Positions 9,404 to 18,503 of a stretch of DNA of 64,000 nt are shown here, in pieces. Below the pieces are notes generated by a model. That model made no database searches, was not told where the DNA came from, and worked only from the letters and a program-made list of their open reading frames with translations. The stretch is taken from contig NZ_JSXI01000053.1 in assembly GCF_000803065.1 (NCBI RefSeq), positions 27,805 through 91,804 of the forward strand, in the 5' to 3' direction. Source of the stretch: Sphingomonas sp. ERG5 (GTDB lineage: Bacteria > Pseudomonadota > Alphaproteobacteria > Sphingomonadales > Sphingomonadaceae). The stretch's first letter is position 1; each line of letters starts with the position of its first letter. The position numbers and the translations under genes are program-made.

Positions 9404-9431
9404 TGCCGGGCCTCATCCAATGGAGGTGTCG

Positions 9432-9968
9432 ATGACCCTTACCGAAACCGCAGGTGGCGCGATCAAGGGGCGCTACCGCGACGTGCTGCGCGATCCCGAT
9501 GGTCGATTGATCCACGACTTCGGTTGGCGCGACAACGCCATCGTGCTCGATTGCCGACGAATGCTGGCGAGCTTCATGGCGGGCAAATCGGCACTTGGCA
9601 TCCAGGGGCTGTGGCTGGGATCGGGGCTTCCTGCCTGGGATGTCGGTGGACCGCCGCCGGCTGGGCCGGGGCAAGTCAAACCGGTCGACCCCGCCCCGTT
9701 CCTGGTGCCGCTCGCCGACCTTCAGATCGACTTTCTCGACGGCGGGCTGGTGACGGCGATGCCGACCAACCGTCTGCAGATCGTTGCATCGGTTGGGCCC
9801 GGCAAGCCGCCCTGGCCCGACGGCGCGCATGTCGCCGTCAGCCTGCGCGAATTCGGATTGGTCGGCCAGATCGCCGGTGCGCCGGCACTGATCAACTATG
9901 TGACGCATCCCGTCATCAACAAAGACCCGACGAGCACGCTGGAGCGCACGCTCTGGCTGGTATTCTAG
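9432..9968 (+). CDS. Unknown injection-system structural protein
   Basis: 178 residues. The ATG at 9432 has a GGAGG site 5 nt upstream; the ATG at 9420 would overlap that site, so 9432 is preferred. The protein is beta-rich: GRYRDVLRDPDGRLIHDFGW, then NAIVLDCRRMLASFM, IQGLWLGSGLPAWD and a final LERTLWLVF. I do not recognise a named family. It lies between the gpI-like and DUF6519-type genes with short gaps, so it is very likely a structural or assembly part of the same particle, possibly a fibre-like or accessory baseplate component. Confidence 0.65.
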   Translation: MTLTETAGGAIKGRYRDVLRDPDGRLIHDFGWRDNAIVLDCRRMLASFMAGKSALGIQGLWLGSGLPAWDVGGPPPAGPGQVKPVDPAPFLVPLADLQIDFLDGGLVTAMPTNRLQIVASVGPGKPPWPDGAHVAVSLREFGLVGQIAGAPALINYVTHPVINKDPTSTLERTLWLVF

Positions 9969-9987
9969 TCACTGAGGAGGACGACCC

Positions 9988-11967
9988 ATGGCCGTAATCA
10001 CGCCCGACACGTTCGATCCGCTCAAGCGCTTTGTCAGCGTTCGGCTGCAACAGGGCGTCCCGCTCGTCGATGCCGACTGGAACGAGGGCCAGGATGCCCA
10101 GCGCTTCACCTCACGCTCGTACCGCCGCTGGTATGTCGGCGACGGCGTGCCCTATGGCAGCGATGCCTTCCGCATTCAGGCGCTGGCCGCACCGGCGGCG
10201 AATGACTTCCTGATCGGGCGGGGCGTCGCTGCCGCTCCCGGCGGCACGCCGCCACTCACTATCGGCTTGCATCATACCGGGCGCTGCCTGGTCGATGGGC
10301 TGGAAGCAATCATCGACGGCGACGTCGCCTTTCGCGCCCAGGAACTGCACGTTGCCAACCTCGGTGCCGCCGCCGCCGCGATCCGCCTCAACACGAAGAC
10401 GATTCCCGAGCTGCCAGTCCTTAACGGAACGCTGCTCATCTATCTCGATGTCTGGGAACGGCTGGCACGACCCGATGAATTTCCAGCCCTGGTATTCGTC
10501 GATATCGGCACCGAGAGCTGTGCGCGCATCCGCCGCGAATGGGTCGTACGTGCACGCGCCGCAGCGACCGTGCCGCAAGCGGGAGATCCCGATTTCGAGG
10601 CGGGGCACGGTTATTTCCAGCTTGCCATGCTGACCCGCGTCGCCGCCGACCCGATCATTTTCCCGAGCCAGATCACCGATCGCCGCGAGCAGCGCCTGCT
10701 GACCCCGCCGGCAACCCTGATCGAGGATATGCTGGGTCTTGCGCCCGACAGCTATCGTCGGGGCGAGGGGCGCCCGGCGATCCCGCTGCGCGCGGCGGTC
10801 AACGCATTGTTGCGCGGTCAGTTGCCGGCCTCGGTCGATCAGGCCATCGCACCCGACCCGGCGAACGATCTTGCAACGCGCGCTTTCGCCCGCGTCAATG
10901 ACACGACGGTGATGCTGTGGGAATCGAACCGCGTCGCGGCGATCCCGCAGATCTTCGCGGCGAGCTGGGCGATCGGCGATCCGGCCTCGGCTGGAACCAA
11001 CCCGCCGATCCAGGTGACGAGCGGTGCGGTTGCCGCGAACCTTCCGTCGTTGACACTGCTCCCGACCAGTCCGGCCCCGGCACTGTTCATGACCTATCAG
11101 CGCAACAACAACATCTTCTTCCGCCGCGCCGCGGGGGTCGCGGGCCTGCCGGCCGCCGCCGAGACGCCAGTCGCGCAACAGGTCGACCCCGAAGCGCACT
11201 CGGTCGCGGTCCGCGCCGGTCAGATCGTCACGGTGTTCTGGATCGTCAACGGCGCGGGCGTCAATGACTTCATCCGTTATCGCCGCCGCCAGTATAATGC
11301 CGCCTGGGACGAGGGCACGGCAACGTGGCTCGACACCGAAACGACCAATTTGTCGACGCTGCAGGTCGCGCTGCCGTCGACCACGCCCGGCGTCTTCCAT
11401 GCGACGGCGGATGCGGCCGGGCGCGTCTGGGTCGCATTCGAAGCGGTCGCAGCCTCGGCGATTGGCGTCGCACGGCTCACCCCGGCGTCGGGCGCGATCG
11501 AGACCTGGACCAATACCACGCTCGCTTCGCCTGGCGTGAGCGCGGACACTCAGCCTTTTGTGCTGATCGACGGCGCCCAGCACGTCCAGCTGTTCTGGCG
11601 CGCGGATGCGGGCATTTTCATGGCCACTTGCGATGTGGTCGCCAACACATGGTCCGCCGCCACCGCCGTCCCGATCGCAGGGGCCGGTCCCGCGGGCAGC
11701 AACTCGCGCCCGGTCGCGGTGCGCGAGGATGATGGCGGCATCTGGCTGCTGTGGAGCCATCTCGACAATGGCCAGACCAACATCTGGGCGGCGCGGCGCG
11801 ATCCGCTGACCGGGGGCTGGGGTCTCGCGCGGCAGATCACGGCGTCGGCCGGCAATAACGACTTTGCCTATGCGACGATCGAGAGCGGCGCGATCACATT
11901 GTTCTTCCGCTCCAACCGCAGCGGCGATTTCAACCTTTTCACCAAGCAGATTGTCACAACCATCTGA
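9988..11967 (+). CDS. DUF6519-type protein with C-terminal repeat module, injection system
   Basis: 659 residues, preceded by a strong GAGGAGG site. The N-terminus (FDPLKRFVSVRLQQGVPL, then VDADWNEGQDAQRF) is the hallmark of DUF6519 proteins, which I recall from phage-tail-like operons. The middle forms a strand-rich domain (LLIYLDVWERLARPDEFPAL). The C-terminal 330 residues carry propeller-like blades with WLLWSH, IWAARRDPLTGGW and LFFRSNRSGDFNLF. The last motif is shared with the large gpI-like protein of this operon (LFFTSDRSGG), pointing to a common module. Role unknown; an outer fibre or attachment function is a guess. Confidence 0.75.
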   Translation: MAVITPDTFDPLKRFVSVRLQQGVPLVDADWNEGQDAQRFTSRSYRRWYVGDGVPYGSDAFRIQALAAPAANDFLIGRGVAAAPGGTPPLTIGLHHTGRCLVDGLEAIIDGDVAFRAQELHVANLGAAAAAIRLNTKTIPELPVLNGTLLIYLDVWERLARPDEFPALVFVDIGTESCARIRREWVVRARAAATVPQAGDPDFEAGHGYFQLAMLTRVAADPIIFPSQITDRREQRLLTPPATLIEDMLGLAPDSYRRGEGRPAIPLRAAVNALLRGQLPASVDQAIAPDPANDLATRAFARVNDTTVMLWESNRVAAIPQIFAASWAIGDPASAGTNPPIQVTSGAVAANLPSLTLLPTSPAPALFMTYQRNNNIFFRRAAGVAGLPAAAETPVAQQVDPEAHSVAVRAGQIVTVFWIVNGAGVNDFIRYRRRQYNAAWDEGTATWLDTETTNLSTLQVALPSTTPGVFHATADAAGRVWVAFEAVAASAIGVARLTPASGAIETWTNTTLASPGVSADTQPFVLIDGAQHVQLFWRADAGIFMATCDVVANTWSAATAVPIAGAGPAGSNSRPVAVREDDGGIWLLWSHLDNGQTNIWAARRDPLTGGWGLARQITASAGNNDFAYATIESGAITLFFRSNRSGDFNLFTKQIVTTI

Positions 11968-11979
11968 ACGGAGGCGAGC

Positions 11980-14604
11980 ATGCCCAATCCCACCATCACG
12001 CCCTGGGCCCCTGGCGGGTCCTTCACGGTCACCGGCTCGACCTTCGCCGCGGCCGATATCGCCCTGACCGACATCGCGAACGCCCCCGCATCGCTGACGT
12101 TGACTCTCCCTGCCAACGCGACGCTCGTCGCGCTGCGCGATCCGGCGAGCTGGACGGCGGCGGCGACGACGCTCCTCAACCCCGGCGCCTGGGTCGCCGG
12201 ACCGATCCTGGTGGACGGCCAATGGACGGTCACGATCATGCCCAGCGGGGCGGCGACCGACCCGGTGACGGTGCAGATCGAGGACCAGGATGGGTCGAAC
12301 CCGAACGGCACGCTGCGCCTGATCGCCCGCGCGCTCACCGGCAATGCCATATTCGAACCGGCCGGCGGCACGCTGTCGATCGATCGGGTGCTTGCCGATC
12401 CGTCGATCACGAACCCGCAAGTCACCAGCGGCCTGCCCGTCGAGGAGCTGGCCAATGTTTCGCTCGGCGCGACTGTTTCCCGCACCGAGTCGAAGAACGG
12501 TGCGGCGGTGCTGACCGCGCCACCGCCGATCGTCAGTGTCTGGACTCCGGAGCCCGCCAATCCGGCGGCGGTGAGCAATTTCAGCTCCCCCGGCACGACC
12601 GCGACATTCAAGGCGCCCGCCGCCTATACGCCGCTCAACCTGTCGTTCCGCATCACCGGCGCCTATAATATCGATGGCGGCGGGCTCGGCTCGGCCAGCA
12701 ATCCGCGCAATTCGGCGGCGCTGCCAGTGGCGGTCCAGACCGTGACGCATGGCATGCTGCTCGTGCTTGATCGATCGGGCAGCATGGACGCGAGTTTCGG
12801 CGGCGGCCAGTCGCGCTGGACCGCGGCGACGCGCGCCGCGCATGCCTGGCTCGACCTGTTCCGCGCCTTTCGCCCCGCCGGCGCACACAAAGCTGGCATT
12901 CTGACCTTCGAACATGATGGCTGCGGCTGGAAAGCAGCGGCGGCGGTCGGCGATATCACGTTACGCAACCCCGAAAATGCCGCCACCGCCGCATCGATGA
13001 GTCCACTCACACCCTTTGGCGATGTCGCGGAACTCGTGCTCGGCACGCCGCAGACCTGTACCCCAATCGGCGACGCACTCGTCGCCGGCTTCGAGGCGAT
13101 CGATGCCGGATTGAACGCGGGAAGCGAAACCAAACGCGCGAGCGTCCTGCTGCTGACCGACGGTTATGAAAATTCCGGCAAAGTCACCATCGCCGCCTCG
13201 ATCGGCGAGGCCGCGCAAACATTCGCGCAAAAGCGGCTTGGCCTTGGCGCGAACGACCTGATCGGCGACCGGTTGTTCACGCTCGCGGTCGGGCAACAGG
13301 TCGACGCCGATCGGCTGAACCAGCTCGGCACCGGCTTCTACCAGATGGCCAGCGAGTATAAACAGATGCTGCCGGCCTTTGCCGAAATGCTCGGCAAGGT
13401 GCTCGACGCACAGCCGGTGATGCCGGTCGGCGGGATCGCCGATCCCGACGCGCCGCCGAACGCGCTCTATTTTCCGATGTCGGCGGGCGAACAGAAAATC
13501 GCCTTTCTCGTCCCTTGGTCGTCGCAGAACGACACGATCGCCATCGCCTGGCGCGCGCAAGGGTCGGCGGCGGCCTTTACCGCAGTCAATCCCGCCGGCG
13601 CCGGTGTCAAATCCTACCGGCGCAAGGGACACGGGGTCATCGTCGCGGATATTCCGGCGGTCACCGGTGGCACCGGCGCGACCCAATGGCGGATGCAGCA
13701 TTTCAGCGGCAACGCCCCCCAGCCGATGACCAACGATTCGGTATTGTGCATGGCCGACCTGATGCTGAAGGCCGAGGTCGCGTTCGACCGGCGGCAATAT
13801 TTCATTGGCGATCCGATCACCCTGTCGTGCGGACTGGTCCATGGCGGCGCACCTGTGTCGGGCAGTTCGGTCCTGCTTGACGTCGCGCGGCCCGGCGAAG
13901 GGCTTGGCACCTTCCTCGCCACGCACGCCGGCCGATACAAGGCGGTGCTGCGCGATCTGCCGTCCGACATTTCGAAAAGCCCCGACCAGTATAAGGGCAA
14001 GGCGCTGATGCACGCGGTGGTGCTGCGATTGATGCAGCTCGATCACTTGCCCGACGTCACCCCGCCCGCACCCGGGCTGGCCGAAGGCGCGCCGGGCCAG
14101 TACGCCGCCACTTTCGCCGACACGGCCAAGGAAGGAACCTACACCTTCCGCTGGCGCGTCGACGGGACGCTGCCCGACGGCTCGCGCTTCACCCGCGTCC
14201 TCGTGCGCTCGACCTGGGTCGGTGTCCGTCCCGATCCGTCACTGCTCGGCACGATCTGGCAAACGGTGCCCGGCGGCTGGACGATGACCTTCACGCCGAA
14301 GACCGCCTCGGGCGAGTTGCTCGGGCCGTTCCGCGCCGACACGATCGACATGACTGTCGCGCACGGCAGCTTCGACGGCGACCTGGTTGATCACCTCGAC
14401 GGTTCGTACAGCCGCAAGGTGCTGAGCCAGAATGATCGCCAGCCCGTGGTGTCGATCGACATATATGGCACGCCGATGAACCCCACCGGGCCAGGCCTCG
14501 ACGACCCGAACGGTTTTGCCGGGCTGAGCTGCTGGCTGATCTGGTGCGCCGCCTGGCGCTGCCTGATCCGCCGCATCCTGGCGCTATTTGGTATAAAGCC
14601 CTGA
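11980..14604 (+). CDS. VWA-domain protein closing the injection-system operon
   Basis: 874 residues, ATG after GGAGGCGAGC. A beta-rich N-terminal region (1-250) precedes a von Willebrand factor A domain with an intact metal-ion-dependent adhesion site: DRSGSMD with D264, S266 and S268, T361 in TPIGDAL and D394 in LLLTDGYENSG. C-terminal beta-domains follow, including a passage with RLSCGLVHGGAPVSG-like strands, and the last 30 residues are hydrophobic and Cys/Trp-rich (LSCWLIWCAAWRCLIRRIL), a possible membrane anchor or packing helix. No signal peptide is seen. VWA proteins bind partner proteins through the metal site, so attachment to target or particle is plausible. It is the last gene on this strand before a 277-nt gap. 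Confidence 0.75.
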   Translation: MPNPTITPWAPGGSFTVTGSTFAAADIALTDIANAPASLTLTLPANATLVALRDPASWTAAATTLLNPGAWVAGPILVDGQWTVTIMPSGAATDPVTVQIEDQDGSNPNGTLRLIARALTGNAIFEPAGGTLSIDRVLADPSITNPQVTSGLPVEELANVSLGATVSRTESKNGAAVLTAPPPIVSVWTPEPANPAAVSNFSSPGTTATFKAPAAYTPLNLSFRITGAYNIDGGGLGSASNPRNSAALPVAVQTVTHGMLLVLDRSGSMDASFGGGQSRWTAATRAAHAWLDLFRAFRPAGAHKAGILTFEHDGCGWKAAAAVGDITLRNPENAATAASMSPLTPFGDVAELVLGTPQTCTPIGDALVAGFEAIDAGLNAGSETKRASVLLLTDGYENSGKVTIAASIGEAAQTFAQKRLGLGANDLIGDRLFTLAVGQQVDADRLNQLGTGFYQMASEYKQMLPAFAEMLGKVLDAQPVMPVGGIADPDAPPNALYFPMSAGEQKIAFLVPWSSQNDTIAIAWRAQGSAAAFTAVNPAGAGVKSYRRKGHGVIVADIPAVTGGTGATQWRMQHFSGNAPQPMTNDSVLCMADLMLKAEVAFDRRQYFIGDPITLSCGLVHGGAPVSGSSVLLDVARPGEGLGTFLATHAGRYKAVLRDLPSDISKSPDQYKGKALMHAVVLRLMQLDHLPDVTPPAPGLAEGAPGQYAATFADTAKEGTYTFRWRVDGTLPDGSRFTRVLVRSTWVGVRPDPSLLGTIWQTVPGGWTMTFTPKTASGELLGPFRADTIDMTVAHGSFDGDLVDHLDGSYSRKVLSQNDRQPVVSIDIYGTPMNPTGPGLDDPNGFAGLSCWLIWCAAWRCLIRRILALFGIKP

Positions 14605-14773
14605 CGATGTCACAATAAGCATCTGATATAAAACGGATTATGCAAGATTTTCACTGAAGAGGCGGTGGAAAAGATATGATACATACCGGTGTAACATATC
14701 TCCCGCCGCCCCTTCCCCAAATCCTGTCGTTAGCGACGATTCAACTATGGCGCAGCATGCGGCATGCAGCCCT

Positions 14774-14803
14774 TGCCGGCTTGATACCGGCACGCTCTTT
14801 CTT
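14774..14803 (+). terminator. Weak terminator-like hairpin after the injection-system operon
   Basis: A short stem TGCCGG / CCGGCA with loop CTTGATA is followed by a pyrimidine-rich stretch (CGCTCTTTCTTATT). It lies about 170 nt after the VWA gene stop, in a 277-nt gap (14605-14881) that is AT-richer than its surroundings. I see nothing else convincing in that gap. The stem is short and the T-tract interrupted, so this is tentative. Confidence 0.3.
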
Positions 14804-14881
14804 ATTGTCGGAAAACAGCATTGCCGTGGTCGCCAGCGCAAAACGCTCGCGCATGACCTGAACTCCCCGCGCAGACGTCTC

Positions 14882-16087
14882 TTAGCTGTGCCGGCTCATC
14901 TGCCCGGCATACCAGCGGATATAGCGATCGACATTCTGTTCCTTGAGCGGCGAATAGGGTCCGGGTTCGAAGCCGGGTGCGGTGACGCCTCGCCATTGCC
15001 GGCGGCAGATTTCCCAGTCCTCCATCATCACCTGGTGATGGAATGCCGCGACTCGGTCCGCATCATAATCGCGCCCCTCCTCGGCCATTTCATCGACCAG
15101 CCAATAGCCGCGCACGATCGTCCGCGTCGGCGAGACCGGCGTGATGCGTACCGTATGGGCGTAATCGGCATTGGCGTGGCACCAGAAATTGATGTTGGTG
15201 TTGGCGCGCGCCGTGCCCATGTCCGGGTCGTTGAACCCACCCATCAGCACCGTGCACACCGCCTGTCCGTCGGGGCTTTCCGTGATCATGCCCCGGCGCA
15301 CCGGCGTGCGGTTGGCGCGGAACCAGTCGGCGGCGGAGTCGGATGAGGTGTTGACCCGGCTGATATCGAGGCCGGCCTTTTCCCAGCGCGTCGAACAGTC
15401 GACGAGACGCTCGGCAATCTCGGCCCGCAACGCCGGATTGTCATTCTCGGTGTCATATTGCACCGAAACATATTCGGAATGGTTGGCCGTGCAATGATAG
15501 CATTCGCGGTTGTTCTCGACGACCAGCTTCCAGTTCAGGTCGAGCGTGTAATCGCGCATCACCGCGATCTTCGCGCGGCCCATCCCCTGTGACGACAGGA
15601 CCGGCGAGAGATGGTCGCGCAGCGCATCGATCGGCGCGGGATTTTCAGCGAGATTGACGAAGACGAGGCCGTCGAACTCGGCGACCTGGACGGGCTTCAG
15701 CCTATGCGCCGCCTTGTCGAACTCGGCGCCCATCGTCGGCGCGGCAATCAACCTCCCGTCCAGCGCATAGGTCCAGCTATGATAGGGGCATGTCAGGCGC
15801 GCCGCCCTGCCCTGTTCGCTGGTGCAGATGATCGACCCGCGATGGCGGCAGATATTGAGGTGACCGTGCAACTCACCATCGCCGTCGCGCACGATGACCA
15901 CCGGCGCGTTGCCGACGTCCAATGTCAGATAGGCGCCGGCCCCGGCCAGTTCGATCGAATGACCGGCGAAGAACCAGTTGCGGCGAAAGATCCGCGCCTG
16001 TTCCTCGGCATAGACCGCCTCGCTGAGATAGGATTCGCGTGGTAGCCCGTATCCGGGACGATACTCGGCGAGCAATTGAACAGTCAT
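14882..16087 (-). CDS. Rieske non-heme iron oxygenase, alpha subunit (quaternary-amine demethylase-like)
   Basis: 401 residues. The Rieske [2Fe-2S] site is C80-R-H82 with C100-P-Y-H103. The catalytic mononuclear iron motif NNRECYHCTANH gives H198 and H203, with the spacing seen in carnitine, glycine-betaine and stachydrine oxygenases rather than classical ring dioxygenases. No reductase or ferredoxin gene is nearby, so an electron donor must come from elsewhere. It is last in a minus-strand unit (LysR, carrier, oxygenase; 15-nt gap) divergent from a TonB receptor, FAD oxidase and PhnX. I infer N-demethylation of an N-methylated aminophosphonate or related amine; that substrate is not shown by sequence alone. 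Confidence 0.85.
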   Translation of the reverse strand: MTVQLLAEYRPGYGLPRESYLSEAVYAEEQARIFRRNWFFAGHSIELAGAGAYLTLDVGNAPVVIVRDGDGELHGHLNICRHRGSIICTSEQGRAARLTCPYHSWTYALDGRLIAAPTMGAEFDKAAHRLKPVQVAEFDGLVFVNLAENPAPIDALRDHLSPVLSSQGMGRAKIAVMRDYTLDLNWKLVVENNRECYHCTANHSEYVSVQYDTENDNPALRAEIAERLVDCSTRWEKAGLDISRVNTSSDSAADWFRANRTPVRRGMITESPDGQAVCTVLMGGFNDPDMGTARANTNINFWCHANADYAHTVRITPVSPTRTIVRGYWLVDEMAEEGRDYDADRVAAFHHQVMMEDWEICRRQWRGVTAPGFEPGPYSPLKEQNVDRYIRWYAGQMSRHS

Positions 16088-16102
16088 TGTCGTTCTTCCG
16101 GA

Positions 16103-17389
16103 TCAGGCCAGGGCGACCATGCCGATTGCGGATCGCGGCCGAGTGAAATGCAGTGCCGACAGCGCCACGCCGAGGGCGCAGAAAAGCGCGGTGCAATAGG
16201 CAGTCGCTTCGAAAAAGCGCAGCCAGTCGAACTGGATCGCCGAAAAATTCTTGAGCAACAACAGCCCCACCGTCCCGGCATATCCGCATGAATCGGCGAG
16301 ATAGATCAGGAAGCCGGCGGTGCCGACCTCGCGGGTGACGGCGATGATCCGATCGAACAGCATCGCATTGAATGGGGTATAGGCCATGTAGAGACCGGCG
16401 CCGGCGAGGATCATCCAGCTCGCCGGGCCGAGCCAGCCGCATTGATATGCCAGGGTCGAGCCGCCGATCAGCAGTGCACCGGCCACGATCGCTCCGTGCA
16501 CGAAAAGCAGCGCGCGGCGATTGTCGCGCACGCCCATCAATGCGCCGAGCGTGACAAGTGAGAACAACGCGACCGGCACCTCGCTCGCGGTGAACATCGT
16601 CGCCACATTGCTGTAGCCAAGCGCGTGCCAGATCTCCGCCGCGAAATTGTCGCGGAAATCGCGAAACGCGGTGAGCAGGACATAGGCGATGACCAGCGGG
16701 ATGATCGCCGCGGCGTGCTTGCGCAGAAAGGCCGCGCGCTGGATCCGGTTCATCGGCGCGCGGGGCGTCCGCTCGGCGCGATCGGCCTCATCGGGCGGAG
16801 GCAGCATGGACAGGCCGATCACCGCAACCAGCAGCAGCGGAAAGAACAAGGCGCCAGCGATCGCGGGCATCCAATAATCGGTCACGCCCAGACTAAGCAG
16901 CCAGCTGCCGACCGATTTCACGACACCGGAAGAGAGGATGAAACTGGAGCACAGGATCGCGCCGAGCATTTCGGAGGTCCGCCGTCCCTCTACATAACTG
17001 TAGACCAGCCCCCAGATCAGCCCGAGTGGCAGACCGTTGAGGAACATCGCAGCGACGTTCCACGGCGCAGGCAGGATCGCGAACAGCACCAATGCGATCC
17101 AGGACAGCGCGATCAGGCCGATAATCGCTATGCCGCGATGGGCTTGCCCCATTTCAGAGATCAGCTTGACGCCGATGATCTTCGACAGGGCATAACCCAT
17201 TACCTGGGCGATGATCAGCGCGATCTTGTAATCGAGGATGAAATGCCAGCTCGAGACATGCTCGAAGGTTGCCGCAGCGAACGGTTTGCGGAACGCATAC
17301 ATCGCGAAATAGGCGGAAAAGGATGCCGTGCCGGCAAACAGGCAGAAAAACACGGAGTGAGCACGCTCGAGGCGGCCGGCGAGCGTCAT
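16103..17389 (-). CDS. DUF5690-like major-facilitator-type membrane transporter
   Basis: 428 residues with about 12 hydrophobic segments. The N-terminal SFSAYFAMYAFRKPFAAATF is the recognisable opening of DUF5690 proteins, which look like MFS sugar-phosphate antiporter relatives. Conserved charged residues and a central hydrophilic loop (about residues 205-230, PPPDEADRAERTPRAP) are typical. The ATG overlaps the LysR stop (4 nt), and the Rieske gene begins 15 nt after its end. It probably carries the organophosphonate or amine across the inner membrane after uptake by the divergently encoded TonB receptor; the substrate is inferred from context. Confidence 0.75.
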   Translation of the reverse strand: MTLAGRLERAHSVFFCLFAGTASFSAYFAMYAFRKPFAAATFEHVSSWHFILDYKIALIIAQVMGYALSKIIGVKLISEMGQAHRGIAIIGLIALSWIALVLFAILPAPWNVAAMFLNGLPLGLIWGLVYSYVEGRRTSEMLGAILCSSFILSSGVVKSVGSWLLSLGVTDYWMPAIAGALFFPLLLVAVIGLSMLPPPDEADRAERTPRAPMNRIQRAAFLRKHAAAIIPLVIAYVLLTAFRDFRDNFAAEIWHALGYSNVATMFTASEVPVALFSLVTLGALMGVRDNRRALLFVHGAIVAGALLIGGSTLAYQCGWLGPASWMILAGAGLYMAYTPFNAMLFDRIIAVTREVGTAGFLIYLADSCGYAGTVGLLLLKNFSAIQFDWLRFFEATAYCTALFCALGVALSALHFTRPRSAIGMVALA

Positions 17390-18342
17390 CGGGCAACCCC
17401 CTTTTCGACACCGGGCAAGGGGACGGGGCTCAATGGACGCAAGGTTTCGACGATCGCCATGACCTCGCGGACCAGCGCCGTACGACGTCTATCGGTGAGA
17501 CAGACGACATAGCCCGAAAGCCTGAAGCCGACCTCCGCACCCTCCACCGGGAGATAGACGATGCGCGGGTCGGGCGGTGCCTCGCATGAGAAGAAGAAAC
17601 CGACCCCCACGCCCAGCGCCACCGCCTCGCGGATCGCCTCGCGGGTGTGCATCTCGATGGTGGCGACCGGCTCGATTTCCGCCCCTGCGATCAGCGACTG
17701 GGAAATCGCCCGGGTTCGCGAGGTTTCCTCGCGGATCAGCAGCGTCTCGCCGTGCAGCGCTGCGATGGGGAAACATGCCGAACCGGCCAATTCATGCCCG
17801 GCGGGCAAAGCGATGACGATGCGATCGGCATAGAGCGGCTCATAGGCGAACAGCGTGTCGCCCGGCGGATCGGAGGCGATCGCGACATCGGCCTCGGCCT
17901 GCCGCAATTGCTCAATCACTTCGCGCGCATTGCCGATGCGGACGCGGATCTGGACCTTCGGATGCAGCCGGTGAAATGCCGCGACCAGTTGCGCCGCATA
18001 GGGCGGCGAGTCGGAAGCGATGCGCAGCGTCGCGCCGTCGAGCCCGACCGCGCCATCCAGCATTTCGCTGATATCCGCACTCGCCGAGAAGAGTTTCTGG
18101 CTGAGCCGGAACAATTGCTTGCCCGTCTCCGACAGTTTGAGCGGCGATTTCCGGCTTTCGAACAGAGTAACGCCATGGCGTTCCTCAAGTGCCTTCAGCT
18201 GCTGCGAAAGGGTTGGCTGCGACACGTTCAGGCGGCGTGCGGCGCGGCTGACGCTCGCCTCGACCGCGATCGCGTGAAATGCTCTCAGATGCTGGAAATT
18301 CACCGACACCCCGGTTCCGAACGAGATCGCTTTAGTCGCCAT
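17386..18342 (-). CDS. LysR-family transcriptional regulator of the phosphonate locus
   Basis: 318 residues from the ATG at 18342 (MATKAIS); an open frame continues upstream to 18465 but would add an atypical leader and run into the divergent promoter region. The N-terminal winged helix reads FQHLRAFHAIAVEASVSRAA, then RRLNVSQPTLSQQLKALEE. The effector domain begins at ATLRIASDSPPYAAQLV. LysR proteins typically regulate a divergent operon; here the 161-nt gap to the TonB receptor gene would hold the operator. LysR regulators are common beside phosphonoacetaldehyde-pathway genes. Confidence 0.9.
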   Translation of the reverse strand: MATKAISFGTGVSVNFQHLRAFHAIAVEASVSRAARRLNVSQPTLSQQLKALEERHGVTLFESRKSPLKLSETGKQLFRLSQKLFSASADISEMLDGAVGLDGATLRIASDSPPYAAQLVAAFHRLHPKVQIRVRIGNAREVIEQLRQAEADVAIASDPPGDTLFAYEPLYADRIVIALPAGHELAGSACFPIAALHGETLLIREETSRTRAISQSLIAGAEIEPVATIEMHTREAIREAVALGVGVGFFFSCEAPPDPRIVYLPVEGAEVGFRLSGYVVCLTDRRRTALVREVMAIVETLRPLSPVPLPGVEKGVAR

Positions 18343-18503
18343 GGATGTCCGTTTGATGACGTTTGCGATGCCGCGCCAATTGGACCTTTCTATGGGGGGC
18401 ATAGACGCAATGACTTTGAAGCCGCCGCGACATCCGACCATTGGGCTGCCGCAGGACGGCGGCACGACGCTCCCGTCCCCGAATTTCCTGGGGAGCAGAC
18501 AAC

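Noticed and set aside
10111..12915. A 934-residue open frame on the minus strand across the DUF6519 and VWA genes
   Set aside because: Arg/Gly-rich composition without domains; it arises from GC-biased codons of the real plus-strand genes.
1..14604. Complete prophage
   Set aside because: No capsid, terminase, lysis or integrase genes are visible and the accessory proteins fit injection systems; upstream sequence would settle it.
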